From contig VBKY01000549.1 in NCBI GenBank assembly GCA_005879255.1, forward strand, positions 495 through 6,908: DNA of 6,414 nt, in the 5' to 3' direction. The notes under the pieces are model-generated. The model had not been told where the DNA came from, ran no database searches, and was given only the letters and a program-made list of their open reading frames with translations. A program made the position numbers and the translations under genes. Positions 1 through 6,093 of the stretch are shown here, in pieces (position 1 is the first letter of the stretch; every line of letters starts with the position of its first letter). This DNA comes from Deltaproteobacteria bacterium. GTDB taxonomy: Bacteria > Desulfobacterota_B > Binatia > UBA9968.

Positions 1-2
1 AC

Positions 3-188
3 GACAGAGCCGAAATCGTGGTGATTATCCGCTCCGTCGGTTCGGGTGGATATCTTTCGGCCGACGCGTTTCGTTATCGAACCAGATCGCTCGAATTCAT
101 CGGATCGGTTTCACATCTCGACAAAGGAACAGATCCGATACCGGCTTTGCGCGACAAGTTTAAGGCGACCGAAGGAAAAGAAGGTTGA
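3..188 (+). CDS. 3' end of an unrecognised gene (5' part outside the window)
   Basis: Frame 3 is open from the window edge to a TGA at 186-188 and encodes 61 residues. It begins with a hydrophobic beta-strand-like stretch (AEIVVIIRSVGSGG) and ends in a charged tail (KFKATEGKEG). I prefer this frame to the overlapping one at 46-234 because it gives a protein-like alternation of hydrophobic and polar residues, whereas the other gives an Arg/Lys/Pro-rich translation and needs a GTG start. I do not recognise the family. Strand-like segments followed by a short basic tail would suit the end of a small envelope protein, but that is only inference. The next gene starts about 130 bases downstream, and a TATA-rich patch near 252-259 could hold a promoter -10 element, though no good -35 accompanies it. 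Confidence is limited by the short length and the missing start. Confidence 0.4.
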   Translation, partial: DRAEIVVIIRSVGSGGYLSADAFRYRTRSLEFIGSVSHLDKGTDPIPALRDKFKATEGKEG

Positions 189-321
189 GCCAGAGAAGCT
201 CTGCATTACACCCCGGCAGGCACAGTGGATGTAATCAATTATTTTGGAGCCTATATAACTCTTCCCTGGACAAACAACTCCTACTTGGCAGCGCCGTATG
301 AAATCCATCGTGGAGCGAACA

Positions 322-687
322 ATGAGACTCTATGCGGCCATGCAACAATATCGTCGATGGATCGCGGTCATCGTGATTAGCAGCTTGGCCGCGCTCACTG
401 GATGCGTTGCGTACGAGCCGGTTCCTGCTCCCGCGCCGAGTCCGTTTGATCGTTCTTGGAGTGCGGCACTGGCAGCGGCGCAGGATGAAGGTGTGAGAAT
501 CGCATCCGAGGATCGAGCAAGCGGAGTTATCCGCGGTTTTCGAGGCGAGCAAGAGGTAATGATCAACGTCCAGTCTCAGGCCGACGGCGGCGCTCGCGTG
601 GAGATCAGCGCGCGAGGGCCCAAAGGATCGGATCCTGGATTAGCCGGCAGGATATCGCGCGCCTACGACAGGCGCATGGGCCGATAA
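322..687 (+). CDS. small outer-membrane-type lipoprotein, function unknown
   Basis: From the ATG at 322 the protein has 121 residues. It opens with a basic n-region (R11, R12), a hydrophobic core (about 13-25) and a textbook lipobox, L25-T26-G27-C28, so it should be lipidated on Cys28. Residue +2 is Val, not Asp, which by the E. coli rule favours the outer membrane. A Pro/Ala-rich linker follows, and then one small domain (about 43-105) whose pattern (alanine-rich helix, SEDRASGVI, alternating strands) is like short BamC/DUF3568-type lipoprotein domains; that likeness is weak. An in-frame ATG lies at 298, but only the 322 start has a Shine-Dalgarno sequence (GGAG, 312-315, six bases away), so I chose 322. 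The gene ends 12 bases before the hydrolase gene at 700, so the two are probably co-transcribed. It may be an accessory or chaperone partner of that hydrolase; this is inference from position only. Confidence 0.8.
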   Translation: MRLYAAMQQYRRWIAVIVISSLAALTGCVAYEPVPAPAPSPFDRSWSAALAAAQDEGVRIASEDRASGVIRGFRGEQEVMINVQSQADGGARVEISARGPKGSDPGLAGRISRAYDRRMGR

Positions 688-699
688 GAATACACATCA

Positions 700-2610
700 A
701 TGTTCATTGACGTAAAAAGAAAGCAGACCTCATCCAAACTATCTATTTTGTATTGGTATGCGTTGGCATTGCTCCTTTGCCTTGCGACCGGCTGCGCCAC
801 GCCGATCGGTGTCAACTACGTCGATCAGCGGATCGCTTACCAGTCGCTCACCGCAAACATTCTTTCCGCCGAACGGCCGAGCTCGTTTTCCGCGCGCGAG
901 CTGATGAATGCCAATCTCTACCAACGCTTCGAGGACGAGCCGGAGAAAGCCCTCGCCGATATGCATGCGGGATTGGCGCCGAAAGGCGATGAGGATCGTC
1001 TTTTCGCATTGACTGAGCTTTCTTTCGCGCACGCCGAAGCTAGCGGCGATAAATCCTATTATCTCGCCGCAGCCGTCTATGCGTATGCATTTATGCTTCC
1101 AGGAGAGCACGGAACGGCTCCCAGAGCTATTGATCCGCGTTTTAGATGGGCAGCGGATATTTACAACCAGGCGCTCACGCGAGCTGCGATGGTCGACCAA
1201 AAACCAGTGCCGAGAGGCGGGACCTTCAAGCTGCCATTCGGCGAGCTCACTGTTGATTTTAACGAGGACGATCTCATTTGGGCCGGCTTTAAACTGACGA
1301 ATTTCGTTCCCGCCGCGGATATCGAAATCCGCGGATTGCGGAATCGATACCGCATTCCGGGTATCGGCGCGCCGCTTGCCGCGTCTCTCGAGCCATCGAG
1401 CGCGGCCGCGACAAAAGAGCAGTCACGGATTCCGCCGAGACTCAAAGTGCCGGTCACGGCATTTTTGCGACTCGATGATCCTCGAGGCGCATTAGCCTCG
1501 GGGAAATTAAAAGGCAAGCTGGAATTTTACACTCCGGATTCGGCGCGAACCGTGAAGATCTCGGGCCTCGACGTTCCGATCGAATATGAAACGACCACTG
1601 CCCTTGCGCTGACTCTAGAAGGAGCACCGATCTGGGATTTTGAGATCGGAGGCTTTCGCTCCGGCGACTTCACTGTGGGGACGGGCAATTTTCAGCAAGG
1701 TCTTTTTATGCTTCACCCGCATCGCGCTGGACGAATGCCGCTGGTGCTGGTGCACGGGACCGCATCCAGTCCGGCGCGTTGGGCGGAGCTCGTGAATGAG
1801 TTAGAGAACGATCCGCGGTTTTGGCAAAACTACGAGATCTGGCTTTTCATGTACAACACGGGCAACCCGATTGCCTATTCGGCGCTGCTTTTGCGCGACG
1901 CGTTGACCGAGTTAGTGACGGAGCTCGACCCCTCGGGTACCGATTCGGGTCTAAAGAACATCGTCGTAGCCGGCCATAGTCAGGGCGGGCTGCTTACGAA
2001 AATGACCGTCATCGACAGCGGCATGCAACTTTGGCCGTTCAGTGTCCCCCCGGAGCAACTCGGTGTAAGCGATGAATTTCGCGACCTGGTCACGCGCGGG
2101 CTGATCCTCAAGCCGCTTCCATTCGTCAAAGAAGTTATTTTCATCGCTACTCCGCATCGAGGCAGTTATCAAGCGCTGGGCATCTTCGGTGATCTGGCGT
2201 CCTGGTTGGTCAACATGCCCGGACGCTTCGCGAAATTAAGCCTCGATGTCCTGACATTGCAAAAGCAGGGCTTCATCCTCGGTCCATTCAGCGGGATTCC
2301 GACCAGTATTACGAACATGAACCCGAACAACCGGTTCATCAAGGCGCTCTCGGCAATTCCGATCGTCGATGGAGTCGTGGCGCACTCGATCATTGCCGTG
2401 CAGGGGGACGGGCCGCCGGAGCAAGGAGACGACGGTGTTGTCAAGTATTCCAGCGCGCATATCGATGGCGTCGCGTCGGAAAAGATCGTCCGTTCGAGTC
2501 ATTCCACGCAGGGTCATCCGGAAACAATTCAGGAGATCAAACGGATTCTGTACGAGCGCGCAAAGGGATTAACGGCACTACAGGACAACTCCTCGACCTT
2601 GAATAGATGA
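700..2610 (+). CDS. lipoprotein with C-terminal alpha/beta-hydrolase (lipase/esterase-like) domain
   Basis: This 636-residue protein has a basic N-terminus, a hydrophobic core (about 15-29) and a probable lipobox, A29-T30-G31-C32. Ala at -3 is less usual than Leu, but a Cys after Gly fits lipidation. Residues about 33-280 are mostly helical and unrecognised, and a strand-rich segment (about 284-335) leads into the catalytic domain. There the sequence shows the oxyanion-hole motif HGTASS (352-357) and the nucleophile elbow G-H-S427-Q-G. An acid candidate lies at Asp577/Asp578, just before VVKYSSAH. A His candidate is His601 or His606 in the C-terminal segment, which is followed by an EIKRIL helix. 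The domain order is that of serine hydrolases acting on esters or lipids; the substrate cannot be read. It probably faces the periplasm or cell surface. No strong Shine-Dalgarno precedes the ATG, and the start lies 12 bases after the preceding lipoprotein stop, so translation may be coupled. The N-terminal half makes it much longer than a minimal lipase. Confidence 0.88.
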   Translation: MFIDVKRKQTSSKLSILYWYALALLLCLATGCATPIGVNYVDQRIAYQSLTANILSAERPSSFSARELMNANLYQRFEDEPEKALADMHAGLAPKGDEDRLFALTELSFAHAEASGDKSYYLAAAVYAYAFMLPGEHGTAPRAIDPRFRWAADIYNQALTRAAMVDQKPVPRGGTFKLPFGELTVDFNEDDLIWAGFKLTNFVPAADIEIRGLRNRYRIPGIGAPLAASLEPSSAAATKEQSRIPPRLKVPVTAFLRLDDPRGALASGKLKGKLEFYTPDSARTVKISGLDVPIEYETTTALALTLEGAPIWDFEIGGFRSGDFTVGTGNFQQGLFMLHPHRAGRMPLVLVHGTASSPARWAELVNELENDPRFWQNYEIWLFMYNTGNPIAYSALLLRDALTELVTELDPSGTDSGLKNIVVAGHSQGGLLTKMTVIDSGMQLWPFSVPPEQLGVSDEFRDLVTRGLILKPLPFVKEVIFIATPHRGSYQALGIFGDLASWLVNMPGRFAKLSLDVLTLQKQGFILGPFSGIPTSITNMNPNNRFIKALSAIPIVDGVVAHSIIAVQGDGPPEQGDDGVVKYSSAHIDGVASEKIVRSSHSTQGHPETIQEIKRILYERAKGLTALQDNSSTLNR

Positions 2611-2822
2611 AAGCATGTACCTCCGCCATCACCGCATGCGCGCGACGATCAACGGGGAACTGACGAATCCGACAATCTCAAGCAGTGCGGTCTTTTAGCT
2701 GCGTTTATCTTGGATTCCCGAGGGAGAAGGAAATGTTTTTTCGGGAGATCTGTTAGACGATCGAACAAATGGTTGACCACTACGTGCAAATCTGTGGCGA
2801 ATCGCTGAAATGAGATGGACTC

Positions 2823-3794
2823 GTGACCAGAGTAATAGCGAAAATTTTTTTGGCGATGCTGATCGCCGGCGCGACTCTTTGGGGCGTTGGCGCGTTGTAC
2901 TATTCGCCCCTCCTGCCCGAGGAGTGGCGAGCCTATGGCGCCGGCGCTTATGCCGCTCTCACGATTCTAGCTTTTCTTTTTTTGCCGCTTCGGGGACGGA
3001 CAGCGCTAGGCGCGTTGGCGGTGTTCGGAATTCTCGTCGTTTTGTTTTTGCGGATTCCGGCGTCGAACGATCGCGATTGGGAGCCCGAGGTGGCGTTCAC
3101 TCCTTATGCAACGGTGAGAAATTTTGATTATCGCACCGAGACCGATTTCACACCGCGCTGGGAAACCCGCACTTATTATCTGAGCGAGCTCGTTGGCGCG
3201 GACGTTATCGCGGTGTATTGGGCCGGCAAGGCGATCGCTCACATCATGGTAAGCTTTGACTTCGGGGGCAAAGAGCATCTCGCAGTTTCGATCGAAACGC
3301 GGAAAGAAAAAGGCGAGCGCTATTCAACCCTCGCCGGCTTTTTTCGGCAGTACGAGCTTTACTACGTGGTCGCCGACGAGCGCGACGTGATCCGTGTGCG
3401 GACGACCTATCGCCGGCCTCAGGAGGACGTCTACGTCTACCGAACGCGAGCACCGCTCAAGAACATTCACCGTGTTTTTCTCGACTATGTGCGGTCGATG
3501 AACGAGCTGCGCGTGCGGCCGACTTATTACAATACGCTGACAACCAACTGCACGACGAGCATCCTGTTTCATACGCGGATGAATCCCGAGGCGCCGCCGA
3601 TGTCCTGGAAGGTTCTGCTGAGCGGCTATGTGCCGGACTATCTGTACGAGCTCGGGAAGGTAGACACAATGAAACCGTTTGCGGAGTTGGAGAAACTTTC
3701 GCGCGTCAACGCGCGCGCTCACGCCGCGGACAAAGATCCTGCGTTCTCACAGCGCATTCGAGAAGGGCTGCCCAGACCGGCACCGCCACCTTGA
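2823..3794 (+). CDS. membrane protein with DUF4105 (Lnb-type) periplasmic domain
   Basis: The 323-residue protein begins with three hydrophobic helices (about 5-27, 39-56 and 60-77). A soluble domain follows that opens with SNDRDW (81-86) and contains NFDYRTETDF near 100, AHIMVSF with His140, and a TNC motif with Cys243. These are the landmarks I associate with DUF4105, also called the Lnb N-terminal periplasmic domain. That is a cysteine-hydrolase-like family, and a Bacteroides member acts as a lipoprotein N-acyltransferase. His140 and Cys243 are the likely catalytic pair. Lipoprotein modification is therefore a reasonable hypothesis, and two lipoprotein genes lie just upstream, but many DUF4105 proteins are uncharacterised and may be proteases. 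The start is a GTG, the first start codon after an in-frame TGA at 2811. It keeps the basic residues Arg3 and Lys7 before the first helix, whereas the next ATG (2856) would truncate that helix. The ribosome binding site is weak. The protein ends in a Pro-rich tail. It is separated from the hydrolase by 212 bases and may have its own promoter. Confidence 0.85.
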   Translation: MTRVIAKIFLAMLIAGATLWGVGALYYSPLLPEEWRAYGAGAYAALTILAFLFLPLRGRTALGALAVFGILVVLFLRIPASNDRDWEPEVAFTPYATVRNFDYRTETDFTPRWETRTYYLSELVGADVIAVYWAGKAIAHIMVSFDFGGKEHLAVSIETRKEKGERYSTLAGFFRQYELYYVVADERDVIRVRTTYRRPQEDVYVYRTRAPLKNIHRVFLDYVRSMNELRVRPTYYNTLTTNCTTSILFHTRMNPEAPPMSWKVLLSGYVPDYLYELGKVDTMKPFAELEKLSRVNARAHAADKDPAFSQRIREGLPRPAPPP

Positions 3795-3875
3795 GACAGA
3801 GGCATCCGGCCAGAGCAAAATGAACGCTGCACTCTGTTTCCGGCTTTCAGCGTTTGATTCAGCTTGAGGGGTTCC

Positions 3876-3896
3876 ATTGGACCAAAGTCCAATATA
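3876..3896. promoter_or_regulatory. perfect palindrome, copy 1: probable response-regulator box upstream of the 4031 gene
   Basis: Bases 3876-3893 form a perfect inverted repeat, ATTGGAC-CAAA-GTCCAAT, followed by ATA. The same 21 bases recur exactly at 5387-5407. Half-sites GGAC and GTCC around a four-base AT-rich centre resemble the DosR box of mycobacteria and sites of other NarL/FixJ-family regulators; this is a resemblance, not an identification. A -10-like TATGAA lies at 3916-3921, 22 bases past the palindrome. That would centre the box near -43, the usual place for an activator touching the -35 region. No good -35 hexamer is visible, which fits an activator-dependent promoter. Nearby, 3823-3829 can pair with 3848-3854 (AACGCTG/CAGCGTT, 18-base loop); this has no T-run and I do not call it a terminator. 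Confidence 0.7.
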
Positions 3897-4030
3897 CAGA
3901 ATGTCATCACTCCGCTATGAATATCTCAACTCGATCGGAGTGTATTCGCTTCAGCGCCTAGGGACATCGTGTTGCTGGCTCCTCGTTATAGACAAAGTTT
4001 TCAGCGGTGCTGAGTTAAGAGGATTCTAGC

Positions 4031-4468
4031 ATGGAAGCCCAAACAGCGACTTCTTACCGTTGCAAAGAACGAAGAGGCCTCACCGCAAGTAACGTGACAT
4101 CTCTCTTTCAGCCCGACACAGTTTTGTCCGCGCAGTTTTTCGACGATCGGCGCAGAAAAATGCTCCTAGAAGCCGAGAAAAGACTGATGTTGGCGATAAT
4201 GGAGGATGCTGTCCACTGTTTTCAAGATCATCACCTAGCGCAGCATGGGAAGAGAAAACGCCTTTTCGACGATGTGCATAGATGGTTCTTCGAGGCGAGC
4301 AGCGATTGGCTTTGCGGCTTTGAAAACATCTCTAGTGTTTTGGGGTTTAACCCCGAATACACTCGCAAGGGGTTGGTGCGATGGCGCACCAAAGAACTGT
4401 CGAAGCATCGTCGCGCTCCTTTTTGGGAAGAAACAAAGAAGAGCCAGAGCTTGGAGTTTCGCTGCTAG
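4031..4468 (+). CDS. conserved small helical protein with HTH-like C-terminal half, function unknown
   Basis: This is a 145-residue protein without signal peptide or membrane segment. The ATG is supported by AAGAGGA (4017-4023), seven bases upstream. After a polar N-terminus, residues about 36-68 form a strongly charged amphipathic helix (RRKMLLEAEKRLMLAIMEDA) and about 74-92 a second. Residues 98-118 (NISSVLGFNPEYTRKGL plus a Trp) have the spacing of a helix-turn-helix ending in a basic recognition helix. I recall similar small proteins, with an EKRLMLAVLEDA-like helix and a LGLDPxYxRxGLxRW ending, as uncharacterised proteins of soil and deltaproteobacterial genomes; that is memory, not a search. 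DNA binding is a plausible but unproven role. It is probably controlled by the palindrome 137 bases upstream. The next gene begins 129 bases downstream with its own strong ribosome binding site. Confidence 0.75.
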   Translation: MEAQTATSYRCKERRGLTASNVTSLFQPDTVLSAQFFDDRRRKMLLEAEKRLMLAIMEDAVHCFQDHHLAQHGKRKRLFDDVHRWFFEASSDWLCGFENISSVLGFNPEYTRKGLVRWRTKELSKHRRAPFWEETKKSQSLEFRC

Positions 4469-4597
4469 GCGAGTGACGAACAAGCGGCAGCAGGCGCGGT
4501 AACGGGCGAAAAACTCTTATACACACGATTCTACAGTCAGAGGATCAGCAAGACTCAGTAACTATAAACGGTTTCAAAATAAAGGGAGGGGAAAAAA

Positions 4598-5044
4598 ATG
4601 AAGCGAATATTGACGGGATTAACAATTATCGGAGCTCTGTTGCTGGTAGCGCCGATCGGGCACTCGGCCGAAGAGAAGGAGAAGAAGCCAGATGCCACAG
4701 TGAAGATGACCGGAAAATCACTTGCCGCCGGCGTGGGATTCTCATGGGGGAGCGGTGTTTTGACTTATCAGGGGAAGGATTATCCGTTCAGCGTCAGTGG
4801 GCTTTCGGCGGGCAACATCGGCGCTAGCAGTGCAGAACTCTCCGGTCAAGTATTTAATCTCAAGAACCTTGACGACTTTAATGGAAACTATACAAGTGCC
4901 GGCGCCGGAGCCACGGTTGCCGGCGGCGGCGGCGGCGCGACGATGAAAAACCAAAACGGTGTGGTGATGAATGTTGTGGCGACGACTCAAGGGCTGGCGT
5001 TTAAATTTGGAGTTGACGGCATGAAAGTACAACTCAAGAAATAG
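4598..5044 (+). CDS. small exported protein, paralog A of a tandem pair, function unknown
   Basis: The 148-residue product has a Sec signal peptide (K2, R3, hydrophobic core 4-20) probably cut after Ala24, then a Lys/Glu-rich linker and one domain of about 115 residues, so the mature protein is likely periplasmic. The domain is strand- and glycine-rich and shows GVGFSWGSGVLTYQGKDYPF (about 46-65), AELSGQVFNLK, DFNGNY, a pentaglycine run encoded by five GGC codons (4922-4936), ATMKNQNGVV and a C-terminal QLKK. The gene at 5487 encodes the same motifs in the same order, so the two are duplicates. I do not recognise a characterised family; it lacks what I remember of the DUF1134/EipA signature. 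The Shine-Dalgarno is very strong (GGGAGGGG around 4584-4591, six bases from the ATG), suggesting high expression. A TATAAA at 4563-4568 might be a -10, but no -35 accompanies it. A long hairpin follows the stop. Confidence 0.85.
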   Translation: MKRILTGLTIIGALLLVAPIGHSAEEKEKKPDATVKMTGKSLAAGVGFSWGSGVLTYQGKDYPFSVSGLSAGNIGASSAELSGQVFNLKNLDDFNGNYTSAGAGATVAGGGGGATMKNQNGVVMNVVATTQGLAFKFGVDGMKVQLKK

Positions 5045-5066
5045 CACAAACTCTCTACTTGAATGA

Positions 5067-5108
5067 GGGGGGCGCCATCGCGCACGTAAGTGGGTGATGA
5101 CGCCCTTC
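5067..5108 (+). terminator. long imperfect stem-loop after paralog A (possible transcript 3' end or structured RNA)
   Basis: Starting 23 bases after the stop of the 4598 gene, the strand folds on itself without bulges. 5070-5074 pairs with 5101-5105 (GGGCG/CGCCC), 5076-5079 with 5096-5099 (CATC/GATG), 5080-5081 with 5094-5095, and 5083-5085 with 5090-5092 (CAC/GTG). The loop is GTAA, a GNRA-type tetraloop in RNA. Only 5075/5100 and 5082/5093 are mismatched, and weak pairs extend the base of the stem to 5067/5108. No T-run follows, so it is not a classical intrinsic terminator. It may stabilise the 3' end of an abundant mRNA or act with Rho. The pairing is read directly; the role is inference. 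Confidence 0.4.
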
Positions 5109-5386
5109 GCTATTCGTGACACTCCGCACATGGACAGGGTTAGTTGCTTGGTCAATGATGTCACGAGCAGTCTTGAATCCCGGCGAGGTGCTGGAAAAGG
5201 GTTTTGACGCCGTCGCCATGAAGATCGTTCGCTCGTACTAAGCTAGCCCTCGGCGGAAAGGCGGAATCCGGTGGCGCAGATCAGGCGAAGCACCAAGGAT
5301 CTCAACCTCGCAAACGAGCCGATGAATTGGCAACCTCACGTTTGAACTCTTGATTAGCGTACAGCTGTCGCGGCGTCTTGTACTTT

Positions 5387-5407
5387 ATTGGACCAAAGTC
5401 CAATATA
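5387..5407. promoter_or_regulatory. perfect palindrome, copy 2: probable response-regulator box upstream of paralog B
   Basis: These 21 bases are identical to 3876-3896, with the inverted repeat at 5387-5404 and the trailing ATA. Flanking bases on both sides differ between copies, so the conserved unit is the box itself rather than a larger duplication. A weak -10-like TAGAAG lies at 5427-5432, 22 bases past the palindrome, the same spacing as at copy 1. A TATAAG overlapping the right end of the box (5404-5409) is an alternative -10; if that were used, the box would sit in the promoter spacer and binding would more likely repress. The distance from box end to the ATG is about 80 bases. Confidence 0.7.
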
Positions 5408-5486
5408 AGCCGTTGTGAAATTTGGCTAGAAGATCTCAATTGCCAAGCGGCAACTTCGTTGGCCGGCTTTGAATCGGAGGAACATG

Positions 5487-5927
5487 ATGCACCGCAAACT
5501 ACTCGGACGACTTGCCGGAACTATTTTGCTGCTGTCCAACTTTTCGGCATCAGCGCAGGAGCCGGCTGGCACGATCAAAATCACCACCAGAATGGTGGCT
5601 CCGGGAATTGGCCTCTCCTGGGGCGACGGAGTTTTGACCTACAAAGGTCAACCGATTCCTTTCACGTTTCAAGCAAACGGGCTTTTTCGTAACGTCGATG
5701 CCGATATCACCGCTGCAGAGCTGTCCGGTGAAGTGTTCAATTTAAAAAGTGCCGCTGACTTTAGCGGCAACTATCAAAAAATCGAAGAAACGAACGTTGA
5801 GAGCGGAGCCGGATCTAGCGCCACGATGAAGAATGAAAAGGGCGTGGTGGTGAATCTCATGTCGACGGTTGCCGGACGAAAATTCAATCCCGCTCGCGAG
5901 GGGCTGAATATCGAGTTCAAAAAATAA
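5487..5927 (+). CDS. small exported protein, paralog B of a tandem pair, function unknown
   Basis: The 146-residue product begins with a Sec signal peptide (basic n-region, hydrophobic core about 9-17) with a clean A-S-A site at 21-23, so the mature protein is likely periplasmic. Its domain matches paralog A block by block: GIGLSWGDGVLTYKGQ, AELSGEVFNLK, DFSGNY, ATMKNEKGVVVN and a final FKK. It differs in having a longer segment after the first strand pair (FQANGLFRNVDADI) and in replacing the pentaglycine run with GAGSS. Tandem ATGs lie at 5484 and 5487. GGAGG (5476-5480) is three bases from the first and six from the second, so 5487 is the better start; a TTG at 5469 is unlikely because it lies before the ribosome binding site. 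The palindrome about 80 bases upstream suggests regulation not shared by paralog A. Confidence 0.85.
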   Translation: MHRKLLGRLAGTILLLSNFSASAQEPAGTIKITTRMVAPGIGLSWGDGVLTYKGQPIPFTFQANGLFRNVDADITAAELSGEVFNLKSAADFSGNYQKIEETNVESGAGSSATMKNEKGVVVNLMSTVAGRKFNPAREGLNIEFKK

Positions 5928-6004
5928 AATAGTCGCCGCGCAGAAAAGACAAGCCCGGAATGAAAGATGAGTTACTTGACCGCAAAAAAGGCATTCGCGT
6001 CTGG

Positions 6005-6032
6005 TTGTGAAATTGCGGCATTACTCGATAAT
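6005..6032 (+). promoter_or_regulatory. possible sigma70-type promoter for the amino-acid-binding protein gene
   Basis: TTGTGA (6005-6010) and GATAAT (6027-6032) are separated by 16 bases and match the -35 and -10 consensus at four and five positions. This would start transcription about 55 bases before the first ATG of the downstream gene. The match is modest and could be chance, but no better promoter is visible between the paralog B stop at 5927 and that ATG. Confidence 0.35.
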
Positions 6033-6093
6033 CCATGAGCGCCTAAGACATCTGTACCAAAGCTCACGAATACCGCTTGCTGACATCGCGAAA

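Larger units (their letters stand above)
5045..5486. other. long intergenic region between the two paralogs
   Basis: About 440 bases without a convincing gene. It holds the stem-loop at 5067-5108 and the second palindrome at 5387-5407. Between them is a short open frame, 5155-5241 (ATG ATG ... TAA, 28 codons, translation ending in VLEKGFDAVAMKIVRSY), with gene-like codon use and no ribosome binding site; it could be a relic of a lost gene. Bases 5250-5350 contain short open stretches in two frames that I cannot assign. The length and the relic-like frame would suit a past insertion or deletion between the duplicated genes, but no inverted repeats or transposase remains are visible. Confidence 0.5.

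Noticed and set aside
2607..2663. An 18-codon frame whose ATG overlaps the hydrolase stop (ATGA).
   Set aside because: The overlap looks like translational coupling, but the product is very short with no recognisable pattern, so chance is the simpler explanation.
2716..2746. Inverted repeat TCCCGA/TCGGGA after the hydrolase gene as a terminator.
   Set aside because: The stem has only six pairs with a loop of about 20 bases, and no T-run follows it; the T-run lies in the loop.
2773..2801. TTGACC at 2773 as the -35 of a promoter for the DUF4105 gene.
   Set aside because: At 16-18 bases spacing the sequence is GC-rich and has no -10-like hexamer.
4343..4356. GGGGTTTAACCCC inverted repeat as a regulatory site.
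   Set aside because: It lies inside the 4031 gene and encodes the plausible GFNP segment, so it is probably a coding coincidence.
4742..5164. Long minus-strand open frame opposite paralog A.
   Set aside because: It mirrors the well-supported plus-strand gene, has a Cys/His/Arg-rich unprotein-like translation and lacks a ribosome binding site.
4598..5927. Assigning the exported paralogs to the DUF1134/EipA family because of small size, signal peptide and glycine-rich strands.
   Set aside because: They lack the GEGTLYTKN-like and GVGARLGxNVGYL-like blocks I remember from EipA proteins, so the assignment would be a guess.
6053..6067. Third, degenerate copy of the palindrome upstream of the amino-acid-binding protein gene (TACCAAAGCTC).
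   Set aside because: Only the ACCAAAG core matches; the flanking half-sites are not inverted repeats of each other.
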